From positions 186,001 through 250,000 of the forward strand of contig NZ_BMUZ01000013.1 of assembly GCF_014650455.1 (NCBI RefSeq): a stretch of 64,000 nucleotides of DNA, given 5' to 3'. The notes below the pieces were generated by a model. That model was not told the DNA's origin and made no database searches. It saw nothing but the letters and a program-made list of their open reading frames with translations. The position numbers and the translations under genes were made by a program. Shown piece after piece: positions 15,924-24,298 of this stretch; position 1 is the first letter of the stretch, and each line of letters opens with the position of its first letter. The DNA comes from Streptomyces xanthochromogenes (GTDB lineage: Bacteria; Actinomycetota; Actinomycetes; Streptomycetales; Streptomycetaceae).

Positions 15924-17351
15924 CTACACCGCCACCGCCGACCGGCGTTCCAGGAAGGCGGCCACCTCGGGGGACGCCCGGTGGGGGGCCAGGATGCGGG
16001 ACGTGTCGGCCAGCATCGCCTGGATTCGGGTGGACTGGACCTGGCTGAGGAGGTCGAGGACCGCCTGCCCGGCCGCCGCGGATTCGGCGGGGGCGCCGGC
16101 CCGGGCGAGGTCGTCGGCCAGTTCGGCCCGGTAGAGCGCCAGGTTGCGTGCGAAGTGCGGGTCCTGGAGGGCCGCCGCCCGGTGGGCGTGACGGGCCGCC
16201 CGCGACCAGTCGCCGAGCGCCGACCAGCACTGTGCCTGCAGCATCTCCAGCTCGGCTTCCACGAAGAAGGTCATCCACTCCGGGTCGGCATCCGTGGCAC
16301 CCCGCGCGAAGTGGGCATGGGCCCGCGTGAGCGACTCCTCGCACGCCGAGCGGTCGCCGAGCCCCGCCCACCCGCCGGCCTCGCGCAGCGCGAGCAGGGA
16401 CAGCAGCCGGGGCGAACCGAGCGCCCGGGCGGCCCGCTCGCCCGCCTGCGCCGCCCGCATCGCCTCGCGCGGCCGCCCCATGTCCCGGGCCAGGAACGAC
16501 ATGTTGCAGAACGCGTGCGCCTCAAGGCCCGGGTCGCCGGCGAGCCGGGACGTGGCGAGCGCCTCCGCGTAGTGCGACTGGGCCTCGCCGAAGCGGCCCG
16601 AATCGTGCGCCAACCAGCCCACGGAGATGGCCAGTTCACCGGCGCCGGTGTGCAGCCGCTCCTGTGTGGAGGGCCGGGACGCGCTCGCGTCGAGCAGGGC
16701 GTAGGCGGTGCGCAGCGGCTGGGCGGCCCGTTGGTAGAGCCCGTCGGCGCCGTGCCGGTCGTCCAGGAGCCTGATCCTGCGCACCGCGTCCTCGACGGCG
16801 CTCACCTCGGCCTCGCCGACGCGCTGGGTGGCATGGGCGGTTGCCGGGCCGAGGCCCAGCGAGACGGCCGCCACGGTGGCGGTGGAGCCCGTCATGAATG
16901 CGCGACGCAGCACGTCGCTCTCCTCGTGGTTCTGGTGGTGTTGGTGGGACGAGTCGTGCGGGGGCGGTTCGGTGGGGCGGGGCGTGAGGTGGAGCAGGGC
17001 TGCTGTGCCGGAGGCCGGCCGCGCCCCCCGTCCACGTACCGTTTCTCTCGCCGAGAACCCCAGATCCGCAAGGGTCAAACCCGGGAACATGAACCGGAAG
17101 ACCCGTTCGTAGGCGTAATTGGGACAGCGGATCTCGCCGTTCTCCACGCGTCCGATGTAGCGGGCGTCGCAGGCGACCTGCTCGCCGATCTCGCGCGCGG
17201 CGCGGCGGACCGCGGCCGCGAACTCGCCCGGTGAGCGGGCGCCCCTCAACTGCCGGAAGGCCAGGTTGGGTTCGCGGGTGAGCCGGCCCGGACTCTGCGG
17301 GGTCCGCGTGTTCACCCGGGGGTCTGCCTGGGGATCTGGTGACGACGCCAT
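15924..17351 (-). CDS. HTH-TPR type cytoplasmic regulator
   Basis: The 475-aa protein has an N-terminal XRE-like helix-turn-helix (about 30-95, FAAAVRRAAREIGEQVACDA to YIGRVENGEI). A linker with a His-rich patch (HQHHQNH) follows, then a Tat-like RRAFMTGSTATVAAVSLGLG segment and about seven helical repeats of TPR type (from about 195). Such proteins are widespread in Streptomyces, and some control development or antibiotic production. The hydrophobic segment after RRAF could be a cleaved signal in relatives, but here it follows a DNA-binding domain, so export is unlikely. Start ATG 17351. It is divergent from the 161-aa prim-pol-like gene; the gap holds an AT-rich dyad CGTTT-N7-AAACG near 17423-17439 that could be an operator. 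Confidence 0.82.
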   Translation of the reverse strand: MASSPDPQADPRVNTRTPQSPGRLTREPNLAFRQLRGARSPGEFAAAVRRAAREIGEQVACDARYIGRVENGEIRCPNYAYERVFRFMFPGLTLADLGFSARETVRGRGARPASGTAALLHLTPRPTEPPPHDSSHQHHQNHEESDVLRRAFMTGSTATVAAVSLGLGPATAHATQRVGEAEVSAVEDAVRRIRLLDDRHGADGLYQRAAQPLRTAYALLDASASRPSTQERLHTGAGELAISVGWLAHDSGRFGEAQSHYAEALATSRLAGDPGLEAHAFCNMSFLARDMGRPREAMRAAQAGERAARALGSPRLLSLLALREAGGWAGLGDRSACEESLTRAHAHFARGATDADPEWMTFFVEAELEMLQAQCWSALGDWSRAARHAHRAAALQDPHFARNLALYRAELADDLARAGAPAESAAAGQAVLDLLSQVQSTRIQAMLADTSRILAPHRASPEVAAFLERRSAVAV

Positions 17352-17582
17352 GGCTGGACAGCTCTCTCTGGCGGGGTGATGCGGAGCAAGAACGTACCTG
17401 CTGTGACGGGTCGCTCACACAGCGTTTGCCTACAAAACGGATATCTCACCCGCGATCCGCCATGAACTGCCATCCTTTGCGGCGGCGTGCCGCCGTTCCC
17501 CTTGACGCGCAAGGGCGTTGAACCCTGTGGAGAGCACCAGAACACCGCGCGACGCGGAGGGCTTGCCTTGTTGGAGGACTGC

Positions 17583-18068
17583 GTGAACACCGACACCGAC
17601 CTCGACTTCCCCGTCTCGGCTACGCAGACGACGACCGTCCGCCACCCGCACTCACCGCAGGCGAGCGCACCCCCGGCCGCCGCGTGCGGCGCCGCGGAGG
17701 AGCCCTGCGACCTGGTGACCGTCCCCGCCCGGCAGGGCCTGGAGGCCGTCGACATCATCCGTCGTGGCGCCGCCCCGGCCGCCGTGGGCCCGGTCCTGCA
17801 CGACGGGGCCTGTGACACCCTCGGCTTCCTGGTGCCGTCCGGCACCGCCGCCGCCTGGGACGTGCCGGGCAGTGCGTGTACGGAGACCAACGGGCGCGGG
17901 CTTCGCATCGAGGGCCTGCCGGTCGAGCCGCCCGTCACCGGCTCGGGCTGGCTCCTGCCGCCGAACACCACCGAGGTCACCGACCCGGGCCTGCTGCGCG
18001 CGGCCCTGGGTGAGGCGGCCCGGATGATCGAGGCTGCCGACGGCATCCGCGAGGCCGAGGGCCGCTGA
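17583..18068 (+). CDS. Conserved actinobacterial protein, prim-pol-like (short form)
   Basis: The 161-aa protein starts at GTG 17583 with GGAGG (17573-17577) five nt upstream. A disordered N-terminus (about 1-35) precedes CDLVTVPARQGLEAVDIIRR, then GPVLHDGACDTLGFLVPSGT, and a C-terminal SGWLLPPNTTEVTDPGLL helix. The VTVP / G...D / GPV / F.VP.GTA pattern matches the 238-aa protein at 8312-9028, so the two are distant paralogues. Many Streptomyces carry several such genes. No catalytic residues are recognised. It lies 53 nt upstream of the spermidine-synthase-like gene on the same strand. Confidence 0.75.
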   Translation: MNTDTDLDFPVSATQTTTVRHPHSPQASAPPAAACGAAEEPCDLVTVPARQGLEAVDIIRRGAAPAAVGPVLHDGACDTLGFLVPSGTAAAWDVPGSACTETNGRGLRIEGLPVEPPVTGSGWLLPPNTTEVTDPGLLRAALGEAARMIEAADGIREAEGR

Positions 18069-18121
18069 GGCGGCCCCGGCCCGGGAAGGCGGCACCCGTC
18101 CGGGCGGTCGATAATGGCCGG

Positions 18122-18979
18122 ATGGCGAAGAGCAGCAGGCGGCGCGGGCCGGAGCCCGTCGTCGAGACGGTGGACGGCGGCCTCGCCGAACTCATACCCG
18201 ACCGGGACCGCGCCGGCGGGTGGACGCTGCTGCTGGACGGTGCGCCCCAGTCGCACGTGGACCTCGAAGCGCCGGACCGGCTGACCTTCGAGTACCAGCG
18301 CCGCCTCGGCCATGTCATCGACCTCGCGGCCCCGTCCGGCCAGGCCCTGAACGTGCTGCACCTGGGCGGCGGCGCCTTCACCCTGGCCCGCTACGTCGCG
18401 GCCACCCGCCCCCGCTCCACCCAGCAGGTCGTGGAGCTCGACGCGGCGCTGGTCCAGCTCGTACGCCGGGAGCTGCCCCTCGACCCCGGGGCCCGGATCC
18501 GGGTGCGCGGCGGGGACGCGCGGGCGGGGCTCGCCAAGCTGCCCGACGCCTGGGCCGACCTCGTCATCGCGGACGTGTTCAGCGGGGCCCGCACCCCGGC
18601 CCACTTGACCAGCACCGAGTTCCTCGCCGACGTGCGCCGGGTCCTGAAGCCGTCCGGCACGTACGCCGCGAACCTCGCAGACGGGCCGCCGCTCGCGCAC
18701 CTGCGGGGCCAGATCGCCACCGCCGCCGGGGTGTTCGCCGAGCTGGCCCTCGCCGCCGACCCGACGGTGCTGCGCGGCAAGCGGTTCGGGAACGCGGTAC
18801 TCGTCTGCTCGGCCGGGCCGCTGCCGGTCGCCGAGCTGACCCGGAGGATCGCGGGCGACCCGCACCCCGGGCGCGTCCAGCACGGGCGCGAGCTCGCCGA
18901 CTTCACCGGCGGGGCGGTCGCGGTGAGCGACGCGAGCGCGAAGCCCTCGCCGGCCCCGCCCGCCTCCGCGTTCCGTTGA
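18122..18979 (+). CDS. Spermidine synthase-like SAM-fold protein
   Basis: This 285-aa protein has the Rossmann-like fold of aminopropyltransferases and methyltransferases: VLHLGGGAFTLARY (motif I), QVVELDAALVQLVRRE (acidic loop), RVRGGDARAGLAKLPDAWAD and VIADVFSGARTP. The N-terminal beta-domain seen in true spermidine synthases is short (LDGAPQSHVDLEAPDRLTFE). Substrate and product are unknown; many Streptomyces paralogues of this type are not proven to make polyamines. It is soluble and starts at ATG 18122. It may be co-transcribed with the 161-aa gene 53 nt upstream, and it is convergent with the next gene. Confidence 0.85.
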   Translation: MAKSSRRRGPEPVVETVDGGLAELIPDRDRAGGWTLLLDGAPQSHVDLEAPDRLTFEYQRRLGHVIDLAAPSGQALNVLHLGGGAFTLARYVAATRPRSTQQVVELDAALVQLVRRELPLDPGARIRVRGGDARAGLAKLPDAWADLVIADVFSGARTPAHLTSTEFLADVRRVLKPSGTYAANLADGPPLAHLRGQIATAAGVFAELALAADPTVLRGKRFGNAVLVCSAGPLPVAELTRRIAGDPHPGRVQHGRELADFTGGAVAVSDASAKPSPAPPASAFR

Positions 18980-18994
18980 GCCGGGGCCGCCCGG

Positions 18995-19570
18995 TCAGGT
19001 GTTGTTGATCTCCACCGAGGGCGGATGGCCGTTCCAGGTGCAGAACACCGACACGGTCTCGCTGCCGCGCGTGAAGGTGACCCGTATCCACTCCGTCTGT
19101 ATCCAGCGGTCCATGCGCCAGCCGGACGCGGGCGTCGCAGAGACCAGTTGGGCCGAGGTCTCACCGAGATCGAAGACGACCCGGCCGCCCGCCACGTTGT
19201 AGCCCTGCACCGCGCCTGAATTGGCCGGATTGCCCGAACTGTCGGACGCCGAGGGTGGCTTGCCGCCGGACGGCTCGGACGAGGGGGCGCGGCTGCTCGG
19301 CGGCTTCCCGCTCCCGGGGCTCTTCGACGGCTTCTGGGACGCGGAAGGCGTCGGCGAGGGCGGGGTCTCCTGGGGCCGGTGGGTCGACGACGCGTCCGGC
19401 GACGAGCCCTGGTTGGCGCGCGCGTCGGCGCTGATCGGCAGCGCGCGGGGCGGGTCGTACGCCGTGCCGGCCATCACCGTGTGGACGCCCCACCAGGAGA
19501 GCGTCACCGAAGCTCCGGTGGCGAGCGACCACGCCAAACCGTGTACGAGTCCTCTGTGCATCCGGGCCAT
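18995..19570 (-). CDS. Exported or membrane-anchored protein with Pro/Ser-rich stalk
   Basis: The 191-aa protein has an N-terminal hydrophobic segment (about 8-33, GLAWSLATGASVTLSWWGVH), then a long Pro/Ser/Lys-rich stalk (about 50-110). A small beta-rich domain of about 75 residues begins VVFDLGETSAQLVSATPASG and contains WIQTEWIRVTFTRG and a single Cys in FCTWNGHPPSVEI. It resembles a surface-exposed domain tethered to the membrane. I do not recognise the family. It is divergent from the response regulator at 19661 with only 90 nt between them, so it could be a target or partner of that two-component system. Start ATG 19570; a second in-frame ATG lies three codons in. Confidence 0.75.
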   Translation of the reverse strand: MARMHRGLVHGLAWSLATGASVTLSWWGVHTVMAGTAYDPPRALPISADARANQGSSPDASSTHRPQETPPSPTPSASQKPSKSPGSGKPPSSRAPSSEPSGGKPPSASDSSGNPANSGAVQGYNVAGGRVVFDLGETSAQLVSATPASGWRMDRWIQTEWIRVTFTRGSETVSVFCTWNGHPPSVEINNT

Positions 19571-19660
19571 ACTGCACCACGAGCCCCACCCGTGTCCCAC
19601 CAGCGCCGACTCCACTCCCGCGGGGGACTCCGGTCCTCCGGATGGCGTACGGTGCGGGCC

Positions 19661-20350
19661 ATGGCAAGTGTGCTCGTGGTCGAGGACGACCAGTTTGTCC
19701 GCTCCGCCCTCATCCGCCACCTCGCCGAGGCCTCCCACACGGTACGGAGCGTCGGCACGGCACTTGAGGCGCTGCGCGAAGTGGCCCATTTCCGTTTCGA
19801 CGTGGTCATCCTGGACCTCGGGCTGCCCGATCTGGACGGGTCCGAGGCGCTGAAGATGCTGCGCGGCATCACCGACGTACCGGTGATCATCGCGACCGCG
19901 CGGGACGACGAGACGGAGATCGTGCGGCTGCTCAACGACGGCGCCGACGACTACCTCACCAAACCGTTCTCCGTGGAGCACCTCTCCGCGCGGATGGCCG
20001 CCGTGCTGCGCCGGGCGCGTGCCGCGGCCGGGGCCGAACCGCCCTCGCGGGTGCTCCAGGTCGGCGGGCTCCGCGTCGACCCGCTGCGCCGCCAGGCCGA
20101 ACTCGACGGCGCTCAACTGGACCTGACGCGGCGGGAGTTCGACCTGCTCGCCTTCCTCGCCGGGCGGCCCGGCGTGGTCGTGCCGCGCAAGGAGCTGCTC
20201 GCCGAGGTGTGGCAGCAGTCGTACGGCGACGACCAGACCATTGATGTCCATCTGTCCTGGCTGCGGCGGAAGTTGGGCGAGACGGCCGCCCGGCCCCGTT
20301 ATCTGCACACCCTGCGGGGCGTCGGCGTGAAGCTGGAGCCGCCGCGATGA
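19661..20350 (+). CDS. OmpR/PhoB-family response regulator
   Basis: The 229-aa regulator has a receiver domain (1-120) with the acidic pair in VVEDDQF, the phospho-acceptor Asp in VVILDLGLPDLDG and the lysine in LTKPFSVEHL. A winged-helix DNA-binding domain follows (about 135-228, ELDGAQLDLTRREFDLLAFL to TLRGVGVKLEPPR). It should bind DNA when phosphorylated by the adjoining kinase. Its stop overlaps the kinase start by 4 nt (ATGA at 20347-20350). The ATG at 19661 matches the usual receiver N-terminus MASVLVVEDD. Confidence 0.95.
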   Translation: MASVLVVEDDQFVRSALIRHLAEASHTVRSVGTALEALREVAHFRFDVVILDLGLPDLDGSEALKMLRGITDVPVIIATARDDETEIVRLLNDGADDYLTKPFSVEHLSARMAAVLRRARAAAGAEPPSRVLQVGGLRVDPLRRQAELDGAQLDLTRREFDLLAFLAGRPGVVVPRKELLAEVWQQSYGDDQTIDVHLSWLRRKLGETAARPRYLHTLRGVGVKLEPPR

Positions 20351-21723
20351 GATGGGCGCTGGTCAAGGTCTGTCTCGCGGTCACCGTGATGGTCGTGGTC
20401 GCCTTCGCGGTGCCGCTCGGCATGGTCATCAAGGAGATGGCCCGCGACCGGGCGTTCTCCAACGCGGAGCGGCAGGCCGCGGCGATCGGGCCGACGCTGT
20501 CCATCACCACCGACCGCGACGCCCTGGAGCGGGCGGTCGCCTCCACCCAGTCAGGCGCCGAGAACCGGATGGCGGTGCACGTCCCGGCGGACCCGGCCGT
20601 GCCCGGCAGCGGGCCGGTGGACATCGGCACGCAGCGGGCCGCGGACAAGGACCTCGTGGCCACCCGGAAAGTGATCAAGGCCTCGATATCGGACGTCTCG
20701 GGCGGCTCGACCCTCCTCCAGCCGACCGCGCTGAGCTCCGGCCAGATCGCCATCGTCGAGGTGTTCGTACCGGAGGCCGAGGTCACCAACGGAGTGGCGA
20801 CGGCCTGGCTGGTCCTCGCGGGCGTCGGCATCGGCCTGATCATCGGCTCCGTGGCGGTCGCCGACCGGCTCGGCGTACGGATGGTCCGCCCGGCCCAGCG
20901 GCTCGCGGGCGCGGCGCAGGACCTCGGCGAGGGCAAGCTCGGGGCGCGGGTGCCCGAGGAGGGGCCCACCGAACTGCGCTCGGCGGCCGTCGCGTTCAAC
21001 TCGATGGCCGACCAGGTCGTCCAACTCCTCGCGAACGAGCGCGAGTTGGCGGCCGACCTCTCGCACCGGCTGCGCACGCCGCTCACCGTGCTCCGCCTGA
21101 ACGCGGCCTCGCTCGGGGACGGGCCCGCGGCCGACCAGACCCGGGCGGCGGTCGAGCAGCTGGAGCGGGAGGTCGACACGATCATCCGCACGGCGCGCGA
21201 GGCCAAGCCCAAGACACAGCCGGCCGGGCCGGGTGCCGGCTGCGACGCCTGCGAAGTCATCCTGGAGCGGATGGAGTTCTGGTCCGCGCTCGCCGAGGAC
21301 GAGGGGCGCGAGGTGCGGCTCGCCGGGGTGGACCGGCCCGTGCGCATCCCGGTCGCCCGGACCGATCTCGTGGCCGTGCTCGACGCGCTGCTCGGCAACG
21401 TGTTCCGGCACACGCCGGAGGGGACGGCGTTCTCGGTGGACGTCCACAACGGGGAGGACGCGGTGATCGTGCTCGTCTCCGACGCGGGCCCGGGCATCTC
21501 CGATCCCCGGGCGGCGCTGGCCCGGGGCAACAGCGGGGGGCGGCCCGGCTCGACCGGGCTCGGCCTCGACATCGTCCGCCGGGTCGCGGAGTCGACGGGG
21601 GGCGACGTCCGGATCGGCCACTCCGTGCTGGGCGGCACGGAGGTCCGGCTCTGGATCGGGCTCGGCCGTCCCGCCCCGACCCGCCGCAGCCACCGCCTCC
21701 GCCGCCGGGGCGTGTCCGCCTAG
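20347..21723 (+). CDS. Sensor histidine kinase
   Basis: The 458-aa membrane kinase has a first membrane helix (about 5-27), an extracellular loop of about 120 residues, a second helix (about 155-178), and a HAMP region (RMVRPAQRLAGAAQDLGEGK). The H-box is LSHRLRTPLTVLRLN with the phospho-acceptor His, the N-box is DALLGNVFRHTP, and the G-boxes are DAGPGI and STGLGLDIV. It pairs with the overlapping response regulator. The signal is unknown. It is followed directly by a hairpin with a T-run (21741-21771). Confidence 0.95.
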   Translation: MRWALVKVCLAVTVMVVVAFAVPLGMVIKEMARDRAFSNAERQAAAIGPTLSITTDRDALERAVASTQSGAENRMAVHVPADPAVPGSGPVDIGTQRAADKDLVATRKVIKASISDVSGGSTLLQPTALSSGQIAIVEVFVPEAEVTNGVATAWLVLAGVGIGLIIGSVAVADRLGVRMVRPAQRLAGAAQDLGEGKLGARVPEEGPTELRSAAVAFNSMADQVVQLLANERELAADLSHRLRTPLTVLRLNAASLGDGPAADQTRAAVEQLEREVDTIIRTAREAKPKTQPAGPGAGCDACEVILERMEFWSALAEDEGREVRLAGVDRPVRIPVARTDLVAVLDALLGNVFRHTPEGTAFSVDVHNGEDAVIVLVSDAGPGISDPRAALARGNSGGRPGSTGLGLDIVRRVAESTGGDVRIGHSVLGGTEVRLWIGLGRPAPTRRSHRLRRRGVSA

Positions 21724-21740
21724 CCCCGCGAGGCCCGGCC

Positions 21741-21771
21741 CTGGGGCTCCGCCCCAGACCCCGGTTTTTTT
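21741..21771 (+). terminator. Intrinsic terminator formed from the GGGGCTCCGCCCC repeat
   Basis: CTGGGGC pairs with GCCCCAG around TCC (21741-21757), followed by ACCCCGG and seven T residues (21765-21771). It lies 17 nt after the histidine kinase stop. A true T-run is rare in this window. Confidence 0.75.
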
Positions 21772-22463
21772 GCCCCTCCCCGCCCCTTCCCGCAACCCTC
21801 CGGGGGTGGGGAGGGCCGGGAGAGCTTTCGGAGCTGCGCCCCGGGCCCGGTGGTTCGGGCGCGCACCGTGCTCGCTTTTTTGCGCAGTTCCCCGCGCCCC
21901 TGAAACCCGTTTACGTCCGCGGGCCGTGCGTGGCTGGTCGCGCAGTTCCTCGCGCCCCTGAAACCCGTTTACGTCCTCGGGCCGTGGGTGGTTGCTCGCG
22001 CAGTTCCTCGCGCCCCAAAAACCCGACGTTGGCCTCGCGCCGTGGTCGCTTTTCGCGCAGTTCCTCGCGCCCCTGAAAGACTCGGTGCTGGGGCACCTAC
22101 AGCCTGTCCGGCGTTTGAGGACGAGCGCCGTTCAGGCGCGAACGGGGGTGCAGGGGGCGGAGCCCCCGCAGGGGTCTGGGGCGCAGCCCCAGGGCTCAGC
22201 CGATGCAACCCGCCGCACGGGCGGGAGGGTGGGCAAGCCCCCCGGGGTCTGGGGCGCAGCCCCAGGGGCCCGGAACCCAACCAACCCCGAGTGACGGGCG
22301 GGCGGGTGGGCAAACCCCTGGGGTCTGGGGCGGAGCCCCAGGGGTCAGTCGATGCAACCCCGCCGCAGGGCAAACCCCCGGGGTCTGGGGCGGAGCCCCA
22401 GGGGACCCGGGCTTAACCTCCCCCCATCGCATCCTTAAGGGGAGCCTAAGATCCCCAAGCCCC
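21772..22463. repeat. Large intergenic repeat zone, locus 2 (58-bp array plus palindrome array)
   Basis: No gene is supported. Four copies of GCGCAGTTCC(C/T)CGCGCCCC lie at 21882, 21940, 21998 and 22055, a period of 57-58 bp. The conserved 38-nt block follows inverted at 22100-22137. Then come four copies of GGGGTCTGGGGCGSAGCCCCAG at 22171, 22244, 22320 and 22380. Between the palindromes lie related stretches with GATGCAACCC and GGGTGGGCAA. Near 21778-21810 is a segment (CCCGCCCCTTCCCGC plus ACCCTCCGGGG) shared with the element inside the PucR gene. The arrangement is the inverse of locus 1. Confidence 0.85.
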
Positions 22464-22477
22464 GCCCAGTACTGGGC
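22464..22477. promoter_or_regulatory. 14-bp perfect palindrome upstream of second chitinase
   Basis: GCCCAGTACTGGGC is a perfect palindrome 74 nt upstream of the start codon at 22551, in the short unique stretch between the repeat zone and the gene. It is a candidate operator. It does not match the DasR, CebR, AdpA or iron-box patterns that I know. Confidence 0.4.
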
Positions 22478-22550
22478 ATTTGTCCGGATCCACCGGGCTA
22501 GCGTGCTGCCCGCACCCCAGAAAACCCCGCAACGCAGAGGCAGGCACGGC

Positions 22551-24056
22551 ATGGGCACCAGTACGCACCGGCGCAGGGCGAGCGGCAAGACCAAGGTGAT
22601 CGGCGGCCTCGTCGCCGCGGCGGTCGTCGGTGGCGGAGCCTTCGCGCTCACCGGCACCGCCCAGGCTGCCTCGGTCGGCGCGGCGTACACCAAGACCAGC
22701 AGCTGGACCGGTGGTTACACCGGGCAGTACGTCATCACCAACGACAGCGGCAAGGCGCTCTCCGACTGGACCCTGGAGTTCGACCTGCCCACCGGGACCA
22801 CCCTCGCCTCCCTCTGGAACGGTGACCAGACGGTCAAGGGACAGCACGTCACCGTGAAGCCCCCGAGCTGGAACAAGGGCGGCCTCGCCGCGGGCAAGTC
22901 GGTGACCATCGGCTTCGTCACCTCCGCGAGCGGCGCCGCGGGCGACCCGACCGGCTGTCTCATCGACCAGGAGAAGTGTTCGGTCGACACCGGCGCCACC
23001 CCGCAGCCCAGCGGCCGCCCCACCGGACAGCCCACCGCGAAGCCCTCCCCGTCGGCGAGCGGCAAGCCCACCACCAAGCCGACGTCGCAGCCCTCCAAGA
23101 CGGCCACCCCCACCGCGATACCCACCCCGAGCAAGACGTCCTCCGGAGGCGGCGGCACCGCGGGCGGTGCGGGCTTCGCGCCGTTCGTGGACACCTCGCT
23201 CTACCCGACGTACGACCTCGCCGGCACCGCCGACAAGACCGGCGTCAAGCAGTTCAACCTGGCCTTCGTCACCTCGGGCGGGGGCTGCACCCCGCTGTGG
23301 GGCGGGGTCACCGACCTGCCGGGCGACAAGGTCGCTTCGCAGATCGGCGCGCTGCGCGCCAAGGGCGGTGACGTCCGGGTCTCCTTCGGCGGCGCCTCCG
23401 GCTCCGAACTGGGCCTGGTCTGCAAGAGCGCCGACGAGCTGGCCGCCGCGTACGGCAAGGTCATCGACGCGTACAAGCTCACCAAGGTGGACTTCGACAT
23501 CGAGGGCGCGGCTCTGCCGGACACCGCGGCCAACGCCCGCCGCGCCCAGGCCGTCGCGAAGCTGCAGCAGTCCCACCCCGGGCTCGACGTCTCCTTCACG
23601 CTGCCGGTGATGCCGGAGGGTCTGACCCAGCCCGGCGTCGACCTCGTCGCCGATGCCAAGAAGAACGGCGTCAAGGTGTCCGCCGTCAACATCATGGCGA
23701 TGGACTACGGGCCGTCCTACAGCGGCGACATGGGCGACTACGCGATCCAGGCCGCCACGGCGACCCAGGCGCAGATCAAGGGAGTTCTGGGTCTTTCGGA
23801 CGCCGCCGCCTGGAAGGCCGTCGCGGTCACGCCGATGATCGGCGTCAACGACGTCAACGTCGAGAAGTTCACCGTCGCCGACGCCACCCAGCTCGTCGAC
23901 TTCGCGAAGTCCAAGGGCCTGGGCTGGCTCTCGATGTGGTCCGGCGCCCGTGACCAGGAGTGCCCCGGCGGCGCCAAGAACTCCGCCGACCCCACCTGCT
24001 CCTCGATCACCCAGGAGCCGCTCGCCTTCAGCAAGGCCTTCGCCGCCTACAAGTAG
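22551..24056 (+). CDS. Secreted GH18 chitinase with N-terminal CBM2
   Basis: The 501-aa enzyme has a signal peptide (about 1-40, ending GTAQAAS), a CBM2-type polysaccharide-binding domain (about 42-142, with conserved W residues and a Cys pair) and a Thr/Pro/Ser/Lys-rich linker (about 145-205). A short GH18 barrel of about 290 residues carries DFDIE (314-318), with Glu318 as the likely catalytic acid. This is the ChiD-like, bacterial short GH18 type, distinct from the chitinase at 2795. The in-frame region upstream of 22551 is repeat DNA, so ATG 22551 is preferred; AGAGG lies 11 nt before it. No DasR-like site is visible upstream, so its control may differ from the first chitinase. Confidence 0.93.
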   Translation: MGTSTHRRRASGKTKVIGGLVAAAVVGGGAFALTGTAQAASVGAAYTKTSSWTGGYTGQYVITNDSGKALSDWTLEFDLPTGTTLASLWNGDQTVKGQHVTVKPPSWNKGGLAAGKSVTIGFVTSASGAAGDPTGCLIDQEKCSVDTGATPQPSGRPTGQPTAKPSPSASGKPTTKPTSQPSKTATPTAIPTPSKTSSGGGGTAGGAGFAPFVDTSLYPTYDLAGTADKTGVKQFNLAFVTSGGGCTPLWGGVTDLPGDKVASQIGALRAKGGDVRVSFGGASGSELGLVCKSADELAAAYGKVIDAYKLTKVDFDIEGAALPDTAANARRAQAVAKLQQSHPGLDVSFTLPVMPEGLTQPGVDLVADAKKNGVKVSAVNIMAMDYGPSYSGDMGDYAIQAATATQAQIKGVLGLSDAAAWKAVAVTPMIGVNDVNVEKFTVADATQLVDFAKSKGLGWLSMWSGARDQECPGGAKNSADPTCSSITQEPLAFSKAFAAYK

Positions 24057-24136
24057 CCACCGCGGAAGGGCCCTTGGGCCCCACTGAACCAGCGTCCCGG
24101 CCGGTATGCACCTTCCCCCACGTCGGCCGGGGCGCC

Positions 24137-24298
24137 TCAGTGTGCCTTCGCCACCAGGGCCAGTACCCCCACCGCCACCACTACGGCGGCCACCACGCCC
24201 CACCCGATCACCCCGAACGCCGCGAGCGCGCACACGAGCGGCAGCACGATCAGCAGGAAGGGCAGGAGCGAGTACCGGTTCACGTTCATCCCCTTCAT
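24137..24298 (-). CDS. 53-aa membrane protein coupled to MerR regulator
   Basis: The small protein begins MKGMNVNRYSLLPFLLIVLP and has two hydrophobic helices (about 9-29 and 32-50) with a short loop, ending VAKAH. Its ATG at 24298 overlaps the MerR gene stop by 4 nt (ATGA), which argues for translation coupled to that gene. I do not recognise the family. It could be a membrane partner or a small transport or sensing component for the MerR regulator. Confidence 0.7.
   Translation of the reverse strand: MKGMNVNRYSLLPFLLIVLPLVCALAAFGVIGWGVVAAVVVAVGVLALVAKAH

Noticed and set aside
21882..22401. Regular repeats with spacing like a CRISPR array
   Set aside because: The spacers also carry conserved sequence, copies vary, there are no cas genes, and the same modules are scattered in other intergenic gaps.
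22203..22550. Extension of the second chitinase into the repeat zone
   Set aside because: The extra residues are encoded by repeats and would precede the signal peptide.
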